64,000 nucleotides of DNA from Sphingobacterium sp. UBA4616 (GTDB lineage Bacteria; Bacteroidota; Bacteroidia; Sphingobacteriales; Sphingobacteriaceae). This document shows positions 9,864 through 18,358 of the stretch, piece after piece. Positions within the stretch are counted from its first letter, which is position 1. Every line of letters begins with the position of its first letter. The translations under genes were made by a program, and so were the position numbers. The notes under the pieces were generated by a model that worked only from the letters and a program-made list of their open reading frames with translations, searched no databases and was not told the DNA's origin. The stretch spans positions 84,513-148,512 of the forward strand of contig DGIS01000020.1 of NCBI GenBank assembly GCA_002386525.1. Direction: 5' to 3'.

Positions 9864-11735
9864 ATGTCAAGTACAGTAATATCGCATAGCGCTGAACATC
9901 ACGATTCGCACGGCCATCATCACGAGGAGTCGTTCATCAGAAAGTATATCTTTTCGGGTGACCACAAGATGATTGCCAAGCAATTCTTGATCACTGGTAT
10001 CATCATGGCAGTTTTTGCGATGCTTTTATCAGTATTATTCCGTATCCAATTAGCATGGCCGGATAAAGAGTTCCCTATATTAGAAGTATTCTTAGGTAAG
10101 TGGGCTGAAGGTGGACGTATCAAACCGGAGTTTTTCCTTTCCTTGGTAACCATTCACGGTACCGTAATGGTATTCTTCGTGTTGACGGCTGGTCTGTCAG
10201 GTACTTTTAGTAATTTATTGATTCCATATCAAATCGGAGCACGCGATATGGCATCTCCTTTTATGAACATGTTGTCCTACTGGTTGTTCTTTGTAGCATC
10301 GGTGATTATGGTGGCATCGTTCTTCGTAGAGAGTGGACCTGCTTCTGCTGGTTGGACAATCTACCCGCCATTATCGGCTGTTCCTACCGCTATCGCAGGA
10401 TCTGCAACTGGTATGACCTTGTGGTTAGTGAGTATGGTTCTATTTGTTGCTTCACAGTTGATCGGTGGTATTAACTATGTAAGTACAATTTTGAACATGC
10501 GTACAAAAGGTATGGACTTATGGAAAATGCCTTTAACAATTTGGGCATTCTTCTTGACTGCAATCGTAGGTATGTTGTCATTCCCGGTATTGGTTTCAGC
10601 GGTTGTTCTTTTGATTTTTGACCGTGCAGCTGGTACGTCATTCTATTTATCTGATCTTGTTGTTCAAGGACAGATTTTGCCGAATGAAGGTGGTTCACCA
10701 ATTTTGTTCCAACACTTGTTCTGGTTCTTAGGTCACCCTGAGGTATATATCGTTGTTATGCCAGCTTTGGGTCTAACATCTGAGGTTATTGCTACAAACT
10801 CTCGTAAACCAATCTTTGGTTACCATGCGATGGTTTATTCGTTAATCGGTATTACTGTATTATCGTTTATCGTATGGGGTCACCATATGTTTGTAACGGG
10901 TATGAATCCGTTCTTGGGTGGTGTATTTATGATTACAACACTGATTATCGCAGTTCCTTCTGCTGTAAAAGCATTTAACTACCTTGCAACCTTGTGGAAA
11001 GGTAATATCCGTTTCACTCCAGCGATGATGTTTGCTATCGGTTTGGTATCATTCTTTATCTCTGGTGGTTTGACAGGGTTATTCTTGGGTAATGCGGCTT
11101 TAGATATCAACTTGCATGATACGTATTTTGTTGTTGCTCACTTTCACTTGGTGATGGGATCGGCATCAATTTTCGGTATGCTTTGTGGTGTTTACCATTG
11201 GTATCCTAAGATGTTTGGCCGTATGATGAACGCCAAATTAGGTTATTTACACTTCTGGTTGACTTTCATAGGTGCTTATCTGGTATTTTTCCCAATGCAC
11301 TTTATGGGTATTGATGGTGTTCCCCGCCGATACTATGCATTTACAGAATTTGCTTTCATGGCTAAGTGGGTTTCTGTAAACAAATTGGTTACTTGGGCTG
11401 CGATTATCGCTGCCTTAGGTCAGGTAGCATTCTTATGGAATTTCTTTACATCGATTTTCTTCGGTAAGAAAGCGCCTCAAAACCCTTGGCAGTCGAATAC
11501 ATTGGAATGGACTACTCCGGTAGAGCATATTCATGGTAACTGGCCAGGTGAAATTCCAACTGTGCACCGTTGGCCTTATGATTATAGTAAGCCGGGTCAT
11601 GGTGAGGATTTTATTCCTCAAGATGTTCCTTTCTCTGAAACGATGAGTTCTAACTTACCTCATGATTTTGAAGGAGATGAGGAAGCTGAGCGCATCCAAT
11701 CAGAATGGAATGCTCAAAATGGTAGAAAAGACTAA
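9864..11735 (+). CDS. coxA: Cytochrome c oxidase subunit I
   Basis: Catalytic haem-copper subunit of 623 residues with about twelve membrane helices. All key motifs are present: heme a histidine in TIHGTVMVFF, the CuB histidine and cross-linked tyrosine in GHPEVY, the CuB pair in WGHHMF, and the heme ligands in VAHFHLVMG. The glutamate of GHPEV marks an A1-type proton channel. ATG 9864 is chosen over a TTG 18 bases upstream. A histidine-rich N terminus precedes helix 1. The gene closes the act-cox operon and is followed by a hairpin terminator. Confidence 0.95.
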   Translation: MSSTVISHSAEHHDSHGHHHEESFIRKYIFSGDHKMIAKQFLITGIIMAVFAMLLSVLFRIQLAWPDKEFPILEVFLGKWAEGGRIKPEFFLSLVTIHGTVMVFFVLTAGLSGTFSNLLIPYQIGARDMASPFMNMLSYWLFFVASVIMVASFFVESGPASAGWTIYPPLSAVPTAIAGSATGMTLWLVSMVLFVASQLIGGINYVSTILNMRTKGMDLWKMPLTIWAFFLTAIVGMLSFPVLVSAVVLLIFDRAAGTSFYLSDLVVQGQILPNEGGSPILFQHLFWFLGHPEVYIVVMPALGLTSEVIATNSRKPIFGYHAMVYSLIGITVLSFIVWGHHMFVTGMNPFLGGVFMITTLIIAVPSAVKAFNYLATLWKGNIRFTPAMMFAIGLVSFFISGGLTGLFLGNAALDINLHDTYFVVAHFHLVMGSASIFGMLCGVYHWYPKMFGRMMNAKLGYLHFWLTFIGAYLVFFPMHFMGIDGVPRRYYAFTEFAFMAKWVSVNKLVTWAAIIAALGQVAFLWNFFTSIFFGKKAPQNPWQSNTLEWTTPVEHIHGNWPGEIPTVHRWPYDYSKPGHGEDFIPQDVPFSETMSSNLPHDFEGDEEAERIQSEWNAQNGRKD

Positions 11736-11747
11736 TAGAATCTTATC

Positions 11748-11775
11748 AATAGAGTAGGCGCAATCCTACTCTATT
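11748..11775 (+). terminator. Hairpin terminator after coxA
   Basis: An 11-bp perfect stem (AATAGAGTAGG paired with CCTACTCTATT) with a six-base loop lies 13 bases after the coxA stop and is followed by TTATAG. The U tract is short, so it may attenuate rather than stop transcription into ctaA, which begins 42 bases further on. Confidence 0.6.
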
Positions 11776-11816
11776 TTATAGAAGTTTGTATTTTTTTAAG
11801 AGGTAGGGGTAGTATT

Positions 11817-12860
11817 ATGTTTCCAGCAGCTGAGAAGCGATTTATAAAGACCAATTTTATAACGATCATTGTGTTGTTTTTGGTCATTGTTGCTGGAGGA
11901 GTGGTTCGGAGTACAGGGTCAGGTATGGGATGCCCAGATTGGCCAAAATGTTTTAACCGTATTATTCCTCCCACAGATATTTCTCAATTACCTCAAGGAT
12001 ATGAACAGCATTATATTGAAGGAAGAGCAAAGAAGAACGAACGTTTCGCGAAGATTGTAGAATTTTTCGGGGATAAGGAAATGGCTTACAAACTCCGTAC
12101 TGACAAGAGTATTTTGCAGCATGAAGAGTTTAATGTCGCAAAGACCTGGACGGAATATATTAATCGGTTGGTTGGTGTTGTTTCTGGATTTTGTTTGTTA
12201 TTGACAGCGATTTATTCTTTCACCTATTTAAAATTAAGAAGTTCGATCGTTGTATGGTCAGTGATCAATCTTTTTGTTGTAGTCCTTCAGGCGTGGTTAG
12301 GATCGATTGTAGTATCGACTAATCTGATGCCATGGATTATTACAGTGCATATGCTTTTGGCGATTGTAATTGTTTGCATTAGTATTTATACTTATTTCAA
12401 AGCGGTTACTTTACGAAACAAAAGCCTACTGGTCAATCGTTCTTTGGGTATATTAAAAGGGCTTGCTATAGCTTCTATTTTACTGATGCTAACACAAGTG
12501 ATTGTCGGAACGGGTGTCCGGGAAGAGGTTGATTTGTTAACCGGTTCTACAATAGCCCGAACTGATTTTATAACGACTATCGGCCAACAGTTTGAATTAC
12601 ATCGCTGGTTGGCATATTGTTCTTTGATTTTAGTAATCGTATTATTCTTTTTGGTCCGCACAAGTTTTAATTCGGGGTCTAAGCAGTATAAATTTGCTTT
12701 GATTGCACTAATTCTAGTGGGTATCCAAATGCTATCAGGAATTATTTTAGCTCGATTTGCAATACCTGCCTTTGCACAGACAACACATTTGGTAGTGGCT
12801 ACACTCTTATTTGGAGCGCAGTTTTACTTGTTGTTATTGTTAAATAAGCAACGGCACTAA
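11817..12860 (+). CDS. ctaA: Heme A synthase (COX15/CtaA family)
   Basis: Converts heme O to heme A for the aa3 oxidase. The 347-residue protein has about eight membrane helices and the expected paired histidines: near EYINRLVGVVSG with HMLLAI in the first half, and HRWLAY with TTHLVVA in the second half. The early extracytoplasmic loop contains a GMGCPDWPKCF pair of cysteines, as in other CtaA proteins. An AAGAGGTAGGGG stretch upstream could act as a ribosome binding site. It begins a second, assembly-oriented operon that runs to 17.3 kb. Confidence 0.92.
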   Translation: MFPAAEKRFIKTNFITIIVLFLVIVAGGVVRSTGSGMGCPDWPKCFNRIIPPTDISQLPQGYEQHYIEGRAKKNERFAKIVEFFGDKEMAYKLRTDKSILQHEEFNVAKTWTEYINRLVGVVSGFCLLLTAIYSFTYLKLRSSIVVWSVINLFVVVLQAWLGSIVVSTNLMPWIITVHMLLAIVIVCISIYTYFKAVTLRNKSLLVNRSLGILKGLAIASILLMLTQVIVGTGVREEVDLLTGSTIARTDFITTIGQQFELHRWLAYCSLILVIVLFFLVRTSFNSGSKQYKFALIALILVGIQMLSGIILARFAIPAFAQTTHLVVATLLFGAQFYLLLLLNKQRH

Positions 12861-12932
12861 TACCGCACTCGAGATGTTTATGTTTAAAAGGACGTGTTTA
12901 ATTACACTGATAGTAGGAGGTCTCTTTTAGTT

Positions 12933-13838
12933 ATGAAAGAATTTATTTCAGATTTCAAAAAGCTTGTTAAGTTGCGACTTACATTGACGGTGGTATTTTC
13001 TGCCTCAATTGCTTTTTTGATCGGATCAAAACAACAGGGTGATATCGTCTGGATCAACTGGTTATTGTTGACTTTGGGTGGTTTTCTGGTAACAGGGTCT
13101 GCCAATGGTTTTAACGAGATCATTGAAAAAGATTTGGATAAACTGATGAAGCGTACGGAAGACAGACCCTTGCCTTCTGGCCGAATGACAACTGGACAGG
13201 CTTTGGTATTGAGTGTCTTTATGGGCATATTAGGAACCTTGGTACTTGTTCGATTGAATTTCGTAGCGGGTTTGCTGTCGGTATTCTGTATTCTGCTCTA
13301 TGCGTTTATCTATACACCTTTAAAAAGAAAATCGCCAATAGCAGTGTTTGTCGGTGCGTTTCCGGGTGCATTTCCTCCGTTAATAGGATATTATGCAGCC
13401 TTTTCGCAAGATGATTTAGCCTACTATAGTGGACATAACGAAGAGGCCATTATTATTATACCTTTTGTATTGTTTGCTATTCAGTTTTTATGGCAGTTTC
13501 CGCATTTTTGGGCAATTGCCTGGGTGGTGGATGATGACTATAAACTGGCGGGCTTTCGCTTATTACCGACGACAAAACGTGATAAGATATCGGCCTTTAT
13601 GGTGTTTTTAACAGGGTTGTTTATGATACCTGCAGGTTTTATACCTTATTATTTTGGCTTTGGTGGGATTTGGTTTACGGTTGTTTCCGTGATTGGTGGA
13701 TTGATGTTTGGTTATTATGGTTATTTGCTGTTTAAGAATTGTGATATTCCCTCAGCAAAGAAAGTGATGTTTACCTCATTTATCTATCTGCCTGTTACGC
13801 AACTCGTATTATTGCTTAACTTTATTCCATTGAAATAA
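12933..13838 (+). CDS. ctaB: Protoheme IX farnesyltransferase (heme O synthase)
   Basis: UbiA-type prenyltransferase that adds farnesyl to protoheme, 301 residues with about nine membrane helices. The first polar motif, NEIIEKDLDKLMKRTEDRPL near residue 58, matches the NxxxD-type diphosphate-binding region, and a second DDDYKLAGFRLLP motif lies near residue 195. ATG 12933 is preferred because it follows TAGGAGG at 12914-12920; a GTG at 12894 would add 13 residues with no family likeness. Its stop overlaps the next start (TAATG), implying coupling. Confidence 0.92.
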   Translation: MKEFISDFKKLVKLRLTLTVVFSASIAFLIGSKQQGDIVWINWLLLTLGGFLVTGSANGFNEIIEKDLDKLMKRTEDRPLPSGRMTTGQALVLSVFMGILGTLVLVRLNFVAGLLSVFCILLYAFIYTPLKRKSPIAVFVGAFPGAFPPLIGYYAAFSQDDLAYYSGHNEEAIIIIPFVLFAIQFLWQFPHFWAIAWVVDDDYKLAGFRLLPTTKRDKISAFMVFLTGLFMIPAGFIPYYFGFGGIWFTVVSVIGGLMFGYYGYLLFKNCDIPSAKKVMFTSFIYLPVTQLVLLLNFIPLK

Positions 13839-14419
13839 TGTTAGATATACAAACACAAACTGACGAGAAGTTAGTACAGAGAAAAGCCCAGAAGTTCAAC
13901 CTATGGTTGGGCATGTTGGGTATGTTTATGATGTTTGCCGCGTTATCCAGTGGTTTTATAGTATATACGGCGAGTGGTGTTGACAAAGGAATTAAGACCT
14001 TATTGCCCAACGCACTTTTGTATAGTACACTGGTGATTGTGGTTAGCAGTCTGACCATGTTTTTAGCGCATAGATCGGCTAAAAATGGTGAGCCTTCCAA
14101 ACAGCGGTTGTTTTTGATAGCAACTTTTATTTTGGGAGTCGTATTTTTTGCCTTGCAAGTTCATGCTTGGAATGTATTGATCGATAGGGGTGTTTATTTT
14201 GTGAATAACAATGCATCACAATCGTTTGTATATGTTTTTATATGGATGCACTTGGCGCATATTATTGCGGGTTTGATCGTTTTGATTGGCGCGATTATAG
14301 GAATTAACAAACTTCCTAAAGACGGCAATCTTTTCCGCATGGATCTTGCCAGTATTTTTTGGCATTTTCTCGATCTTTTATGGATTTATATATATGTTTT
14401 CTTACTTTTGAATCAATAA
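13838..14419 (+). CDS. Cytochrome c oxidase subunit III-like protein
   Basis: Haem-copper oxidase subunit III family protein of 193 residues with five hydrophobic helices. It lacks the two N-terminal helices of full-length subunit III and looks like the short, diverged copy that Bacteroidota carry next to the canonical gene. WMHLAHIIAGLIVLIG near residue 140 is the recognisable subunit III segment. It starts inside the ctaB stop and is followed after nine bases by the longer subunit III gene, so two paralogues are in tandem. Confidence 0.85.
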   Translation: MLDIQTQTDEKLVQRKAQKFNLWLGMLGMFMMFAALSSGFIVYTASGVDKGIKTLLPNALLYSTLVIVVSSLTMFLAHRSAKNGEPSKQRLFLIATFILGVVFFALQVHAWNVLIDRGVYFVNNNASQSFVYVFIWMHLAHIIAGLIVLIGAIIGINKLPKDGNLFRMDLASIFWHFLDLLWIYIYVFLLLNQ

Positions 14420-14428
14420 TAGTAAACA

Positions 14429-15163
14429 ATGAGTACAACAGTATCGCAATTGGATAAGGTAAAAACTGGTCCATGGAATGGTGGAAAATCACCTTGGAAC
14501 TTAGAGTATGGAAAAATCATGATGTGGTTTTTCTTGGTAGGGGATGCCTTCACATTTTCTGCATTTTTGGTTTATTATGGCGCACAACGCTTTTCTCATC
14601 CAACCTGGCCTGATCCAGATAAGATCTTCCAATCTATCCCTGGAATTGCGGAGCATGGTCAGCCATTGGTATTCGTCGGTTTGATGACATTTATTTTGAT
14701 TATGTCTTCGGTAACGATGGTATTGGCTGTAGAAGCAGGCCACCGTAACCAAAAGAATGAAGTAGTCAAATGGATGTTGTGGACTATTTTGGGCGGTATC
14801 TGTTTCGTTGGTTGTCAGGCTATTGAGTGGACCCACTTACACCACATGGGTTTTTGGTTTGGTAAAAATCCAGCAACTGGATTGGAAGGTGACGCTATCA
14901 AAACAGCATTATTACCTTATTTCACACACGACATTTCCTATACTTCCGCGTTACAATTTGCTAACTTGTTCTTTACAATTACTGGTTTTCACGGATTTCA
15001 CGTTACAGTAGGTATTATTTTAAATATCATCGTTTTATGTATGACATTAAATAATACATTTGAAAACCGTGGTTCTTACCTAATGATCGAAAAAGTAGGT
15101 TTATATTGGCACTTTGTGGATTTAGTATGGGTATTTGTTTTTACATTCTTCTACTTAATCTAA
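14429..15163 (+). CDS. coxC: Cytochrome c oxidase subunit III
   Basis: Full-size subunit III, 244 residues with seven likely membrane helices. The GFHGFHVTVG motif near residue 188 and the HFVDLVWVFVFTFFYL C terminus are diagnostic. An insertion of about 35 residues between helices (HHMGFWFGKNPATGLEG region) is hydrophilic and periplasmic by prediction. It structurally supports subunit I and is encoded between its short paralogue and the subunit IV gene. Confidence 0.92.
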   Translation: MSTTVSQLDKVKTGPWNGGKSPWNLEYGKIMMWFFLVGDAFTFSAFLVYYGAQRFSHPTWPDPDKIFQSIPGIAEHGQPLVFVGLMTFILIMSSVTMVLAVEAGHRNQKNEVVKWMLWTILGGICFVGCQAIEWTHLHHMGFWFGKNPATGLEGDAIKTALLPYFTHDISYTSALQFANLFFTITGFHGFHVTVGIILNIIVLCMTLNNTFENRGSYLMIEKVGLYWHFVDLVWVFVFTFFYLI

Positions 15164-15190
15164 TTACGCAATAAATAATTTTAGATAGCT

Positions 15191-15568
15191 ATGTCACAAT
15201 ATCAAGATAATATCGCTCATGGAGAGCATGCTCACGAAGGTGGGATGGATAAAAAAGCCATTTGGAGAGTATTTGGCGTGCTTTTAGCGCTTACTTGTCT
15301 AGAGTTCTTAATTGCATTGGGCTTTGTGCACCATTGGCAAATTTTAGCGAAGGGTGCATTGGTAAATACCATTTATATTGTACTTACTTTGGTTAAAGCT
15401 TATTATATCGTTGCATTCTTTATGCACTTGAAATTCGAAAAATCGAGCTTTATCGTTACCGTTGGAATTGTCTTTATTTTTATTATTTATTTTATTGTTT
15501 TGATGCTTGTCGAAGGGGGGCATTTGGCTTCTGTTTTTCAAGAACATCAATTATTTCCCAATAAATAG
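15191..15568 (+). CDS. Cytochrome c oxidase subunit IV family protein
   Basis: Small membrane protein of 125 residues with three helices (about 25-45, 52-75 and 85-105) and a histidine-rich N terminus (HGEHAHEGG). The length, helix count and the KAYYIVAFFMHLKFE segment fit the bacterial subunit IV/CtaF-like family. It follows coxC by 27 bases and is presumably an accessory oxidase subunit. Confidence 0.87.
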   Translation: MSQYQDNIAHGEHAHEGGMDKKAIWRVFGVLLALTCLEFLIALGFVHHWQILAKGALVNTIYIVLTLVKAYYIVAFFMHLKFEKSSFIVTVGIVFIFIIYFIVLMLVEGGHLASVFQEHQLFPNK

Positions 15569-15577
15569 ATAAAGTGA

Positions 15578-16306
15578 ATGGATAATAATACTGGACAAAA
15601 GAAAGGTATTAAAACTATATTGATCCTGGCCGTAATTCTTTTACTGCCAGGATTTTTATATTTTATACTGAATAAAAGTGGTTCGAACAGCTATGCTTCT
15701 TTGCCAATTTTTGGAAAGAAGGAAGTGCCTGGCACTAGCCATCGGAAATGGGGGCGGGACATCGTTGACACAATTTATCATACCGTACCCTCGGTTGATT
15801 TTGTTAATTACGATGGTAAAGAGGTGCATCTATTGGATAATGATACGACGCTTTCTGTGGTGCATCTGATGTATTCTAGGGATGCTTCGTTATCTCGAAC
15901 GATGATTAAGCGACTTGATCAAATTGCTAATCGATTTATTCAGAATAAGAAGGTTAAGTTGTATTCGATTACCGTTGATACTACTTATGATACACCAGAG
16001 GTATTGGCTAAATATGCAAAAGTTTACAAGCCCTGGACCAAATCTTGGTTTTTTGTGACGAAGCCTTCGGTGGATATCTTTAAATTTGCGAAAGAAAGTC
16101 TTTTACAGGATGCGCTTGTCAACCCTGATGGTAGCAAGCCATTTATTATCGGATCAAATTATCTGTTGCTCGATACCAAAGGAAGGATAAGAGGAATATA
16201 CGATATCAATGTGAAGACTGACGTTGATCGTCTTGAGGATGAAATTAAATTATTATTGGTCGAGGAAATCCGGAACCATCCAGCTACTATAGAACAAAAA
16301 AGGTAA
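15578..16306 (+). CDS. SCO1/SenC-like protein lacking copper ligands
   Basis: Membrane-anchored thioredoxin-fold protein of 242 residues of the Sco family, which in other bacteria delivers copper to the CuA site. One N-terminal helix (about 12-32) is followed by the extracytoplasmic domain. The fold is recognisable (ITVDTTYDTPEVLAKYAKVY; YLLLDTKGRIRGIYD). However, the position of the CxxxC copper motif reads YSRDASLSR (about 98-106), without cysteine, and the conserved histidine before the last strand is replaced in IIGSNYLLLD. There is no cysteine in the whole protein. It cannot bind copper in the canonical way; a chaperone or structural role is inferred. Confidence 0.82.
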   Translation: MDNNTGQKKGIKTILILAVILLLPGFLYFILNKSGSNSYASLPIFGKKEVPGTSHRKWGRDIVDTIYHTVPSVDFVNYDGKEVHLLDNDTTLSVVHLMYSRDASLSRTMIKRLDQIANRFIQNKKVKLYSITVDTTYDTPEVLAKYAKVYKPWTKSWFFVTKPSVDIFKFAKESLLQDALVNPDGSKPFIIGSNYLLLDTKGRIRGIYDINVKTDVDRLEDEIKLLLVEEIRNHPATIEQKR

Positions 16307-16313
16307 TTATATC

Positions 16314-16859
16314 ATGGGAGAGAGTCTCAACACAGAGAAAAAGTATAGTAAGTGGATTTGGCTACTATCTATTGTTATTCCAATAGTAGTCGCTATCCTT
16401 TTTACAGTGAATTTGCAGAAATTGGGTTATAATGTGAAGCCGCTTACATTTTTACCTCCGATCTACGCTACGATAAATGGCATTACTGCTGTATTGCTTT
16501 TTTGGGCTGTAGCTGCAATAAAAAGGGGGAATAAGTCCTTGCATGAACGTTTGATCAAATGTTGTATCGCTTGCTCTTTAGCATTTTTGGCGATGTATGT
16601 TGCCTATCACATGACTTCGATTGAAACAAAGTATGGTGGTGAGGGCATTTGGAGACCGATCTATTTTTTCATCCTGATCACACATATCCTGCTTTCTATT
16701 ATCATTATTCCTTTTGTACTATTTACATTTGTACGCGGTATATCGGGATCTTATGAACGACATAAGAAATTAGCTCGAATTACTTATCCGATGTGGTTAT
16801 ATGTCGCTGTTACAGGAGTAATTGTTTATTGGATGATTTCTCCTTATTATATTGGTTAA
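16314..16859 (+). CDS. DUF420 membrane protein, probable oxidase assembly factor
   Basis: Integral membrane protein of 181 residues with about five helices, of the DUF420 family (CtaM/YozB in Firmicutes, required there for heme A oxidase maturation). Typical features are the PPIYATINGITAVLLFWAV helix, two histidine-containing helices (VAYHMTS and FILITHILLSI) and the C-terminal HKKLARITYPMWLYVAVTG. It starts seven bases after the Sco-like gene in the same operon, which supports a role in oxidase assembly. Confidence 0.85.
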   Translation: MGESLNTEKKYSKWIWLLSIVIPIVVAILFTVNLQKLGYNVKPLTFLPPIYATINGITAVLLFWAVAAIKRGNKSLHERLIKCCIACSLAFLAMYVAYHMTSIETKYGGEGIWRPIYFFILITHILLSIIIIPFVLFTFVRGISGSYERHKKLARITYPMWLYVAVTGVIVYWMISPYYIG

Positions 16860-16884
16860 TTTAAGCAAGAAAGGGAGTTTATTT

Positions 16885-17340
16885 ATGAAACGTATTTGGA
16901 TTTATCAGGCTGATCGCATATTGTCTCAAGAGGAAAGCGCGCAGATTTCGGCCGAATTGATGGCTTTTGCCGAACAGTGGAAAGTACATGGAAAGCCGCT
17001 TTCGGCTTCTGCGGAATTGCGTGATGGGCTTTTTGTTATCCTTAAAGTGGACGAGGAAATCGCCGCTGCTTCTGGTTGCTCGATTGACAGTTCGGTACGC
17101 TTTTTAAAAGGCATTGAATCTAAATATAATATTCAATTATTTGACCGTATGCAGTTCGCATACAAGTCGGAGAATGGGATCGCTGTGGTTAACCGTGATG
17201 GATTTGAAAAGTTATTGGCTGATGGTATCATCAATGACGATACTTTAGTATTTGATAATACGATTACACAGGAGCATCAAATGGAAAATGCTTGGGCCGT
17301 ACCTTTCCACAGCAGTTGGCATAAGCGACTTTTCAAATAG
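16885..17340 (+). CDS. Conserved Bacteroidota orphan, often misnamed ABC transporter ATPase
   Basis: Soluble protein of 151 residues that I recognise as a family common in Bacteroidota. The label 'ABC transporter ATPase' used for it is unsupported: there is no Walker A or B motif. Visible features are an IWIYQADR start, an acidic middle and the C-terminal VPFHSSWHKRLF. ATG 16885 follows AAGGGAG and gives the usual start MKRIWIY; an upstream GTG at 16852 overlaps the DUF420 gene. It is last in the oxidase operon; its function is unknown. Confidence 0.75.
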   Translation: MKRIWIYQADRILSQEESAQISAELMAFAEQWKVHGKPLSASAELRDGLFVILKVDEEIAAASGCSIDSSVRFLKGIESKYNIQLFDRMQFAYKSENGIAVVNRDGFEKLLADGIINDDTLVFDNTITQEHQMENAWAVPFHSSWHKRLFK

Positions 17341-17355
17341 TTCATATTATAATGA

Positions 17356-17394
17356 CAACTAAAGGCCATAGTACTGAACTATGGCCTTTAGTTG
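17356..17394. terminator. Strong hairpin terminator closing the oxidase operon
   Basis: A perfect 16-bp inverted repeat (CAACTAAAGGCCATAG and its complement) with a seven-base loop lies 16 bases after the orphan gene. It is between convergent genes (oxidase operon and mtgA) and could serve both, although neither side has a long U tract. Confidence 0.8.
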
Positions 17395-17456
17395 TTTAAT
17401 ACACTGCCTCGTTTTTGCCACTTTCAGGGCCTTCGCCAGAGGCATGATTATCCCGC

Positions 17457-18221
17457 TTACTCAGGAATGGTATAATGGTGCATGTATTTTGCAATTGCAT
17501 TTGCGCGTCTATTGACATACGTGGAAGGGTTGCGTGCATCCCATTCTCTGGGATTTGGCAATATAGCTATGATTAGGGCAGCTTGCTTTTTGGAAAGATT
17601 GCTCCCTGTCTTGCTGAAGTAATATGCTGCCGCAGCGTCAGCACCATAAACCCCTTGCCCCATTTCAATCACATTAAGATAAACTTCAAGAATTCTTTTC
17701 TTACTCCAAAAGGTCTCAATAAGTACGGTAAAGTAAGTTTCAAATCCTTTTCTCAACCAGGATCTTCCAGGCCATAGAAATACATTTTTCGCTACCTGCT
17801 GGCTAATGGTACTTCCTCCGCGCAGTTTTTTGCCTTGTGCATTTTTTTTGATGGCATTTTGAATTCCCTTTAAGTCAAAACCCCAGTGGGTCATAAAATG
17901 GGCATCTTCTCCTGCAATAGCGGCTAACTTGAGGTTATCGGACAGCTCATCGTAATCCAGCCAATTTTTTTCCAATTTGAAGCCTTTTCCTTGTTCTTTC
18001 AGTTCAAATCCGCGTTGAATCATCAGCCAAGTAATTGGGGGATTGATAAAACGTAAGCTAATGACCCAAAATAGTGTAACACCGATAAAATAGAGAATTA
18101 CTCGTGTGACAATACGGAGGATGGGCGACTTTATTGACTTCAACGGGTTGAATGAATTCTTTTTGAAGGTGTTTTTTTGTGTGCTGGACGTATTTTGTTT
18201 ACCAGTTCTTTTGATGGCCAT
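17457..18221 (-). CDS. mtgA: Monofunctional biosynthetic peptidoglycan transglycosylase
   Basis: Family 51 glycosyltransferase of 254 residues that polymerises lipid II into glycan strands without a transpeptidase domain. A basic N terminus and one membrane helix (about 34-54) precede the catalytic domain. The catalytic glutamate lies in AAIAGEDAHFMTHWGFD (near residue 105), followed by RGGSTISQQVAKN, GRSWLRKGFE and the second glutamate region LEVYLNVIEMGQGVYG. A promoter box (TAAGTTTG) is just upstream, divergent from mutS. Confidence 0.93.
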   Translation of the reverse strand: MAIKRTGKQNTSSTQKNTFKKNSFNPLKSIKSPILRIVTRVILYFIGVTLFWVISLRFINPPITWLMIQRGFELKEQGKGFKLEKNWLDYDELSDNLKLAAIAGEDAHFMTHWGFDLKGIQNAIKKNAQGKKLRGGSTISQQVAKNVFLWPGRSWLRKGFETYFTVLIETFWSKKRILEVYLNVIEMGQGVYGADAAAAYYFSKTGSNLSKKQAALIIAILPNPREWDARNPSTYVNRRANAIAKYMHHYTIPE

Positions 18222-18240
18222 GACTAATTTTTTTCGCTTA

Positions 18241-18248
18241 CAAACTTA
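18241..18248 (-). promoter_or_regulatory. -7 box of mtgA promoter
   Basis: On the minus strand this reads TAAGTTTG, a perfect TAnnTTTG box, 19 bases before the mtgA ATG. I see no clear -33 TTTG at the right distance. Confidence 0.45.
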
Positions 18249-18300
18249 GCTTATATTCTTGTTTAATGGAAATGATTTTATTGAGAAGTTGAGTGTATCG

Positions 18301-18332
18301 TTTGCCAAAGCGATGTTATTATCCTATTTTTA
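18301..18332 (+). promoter_or_regulatory. Promoter of mutS
   Basis: TTTG at 18301-18304, a 20-base spacer and TATTTTTA at 18325-18332, one mismatch from TAnnTTTG. The predicted start of transcription is about 22 bases before the TTG start codon of mutS. Confidence 0.45.
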
Positions 18333-18358
18333 CGCTTCATAAAAATTGATTTTAAAAG

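Noticed and set aside
16852..16884. GTG-initiated extension of the 151-residue orphan
   Set aside because: It overlaps the DUF420 gene and lacks the family start; ATG 16885 has a better ribosome binding site.
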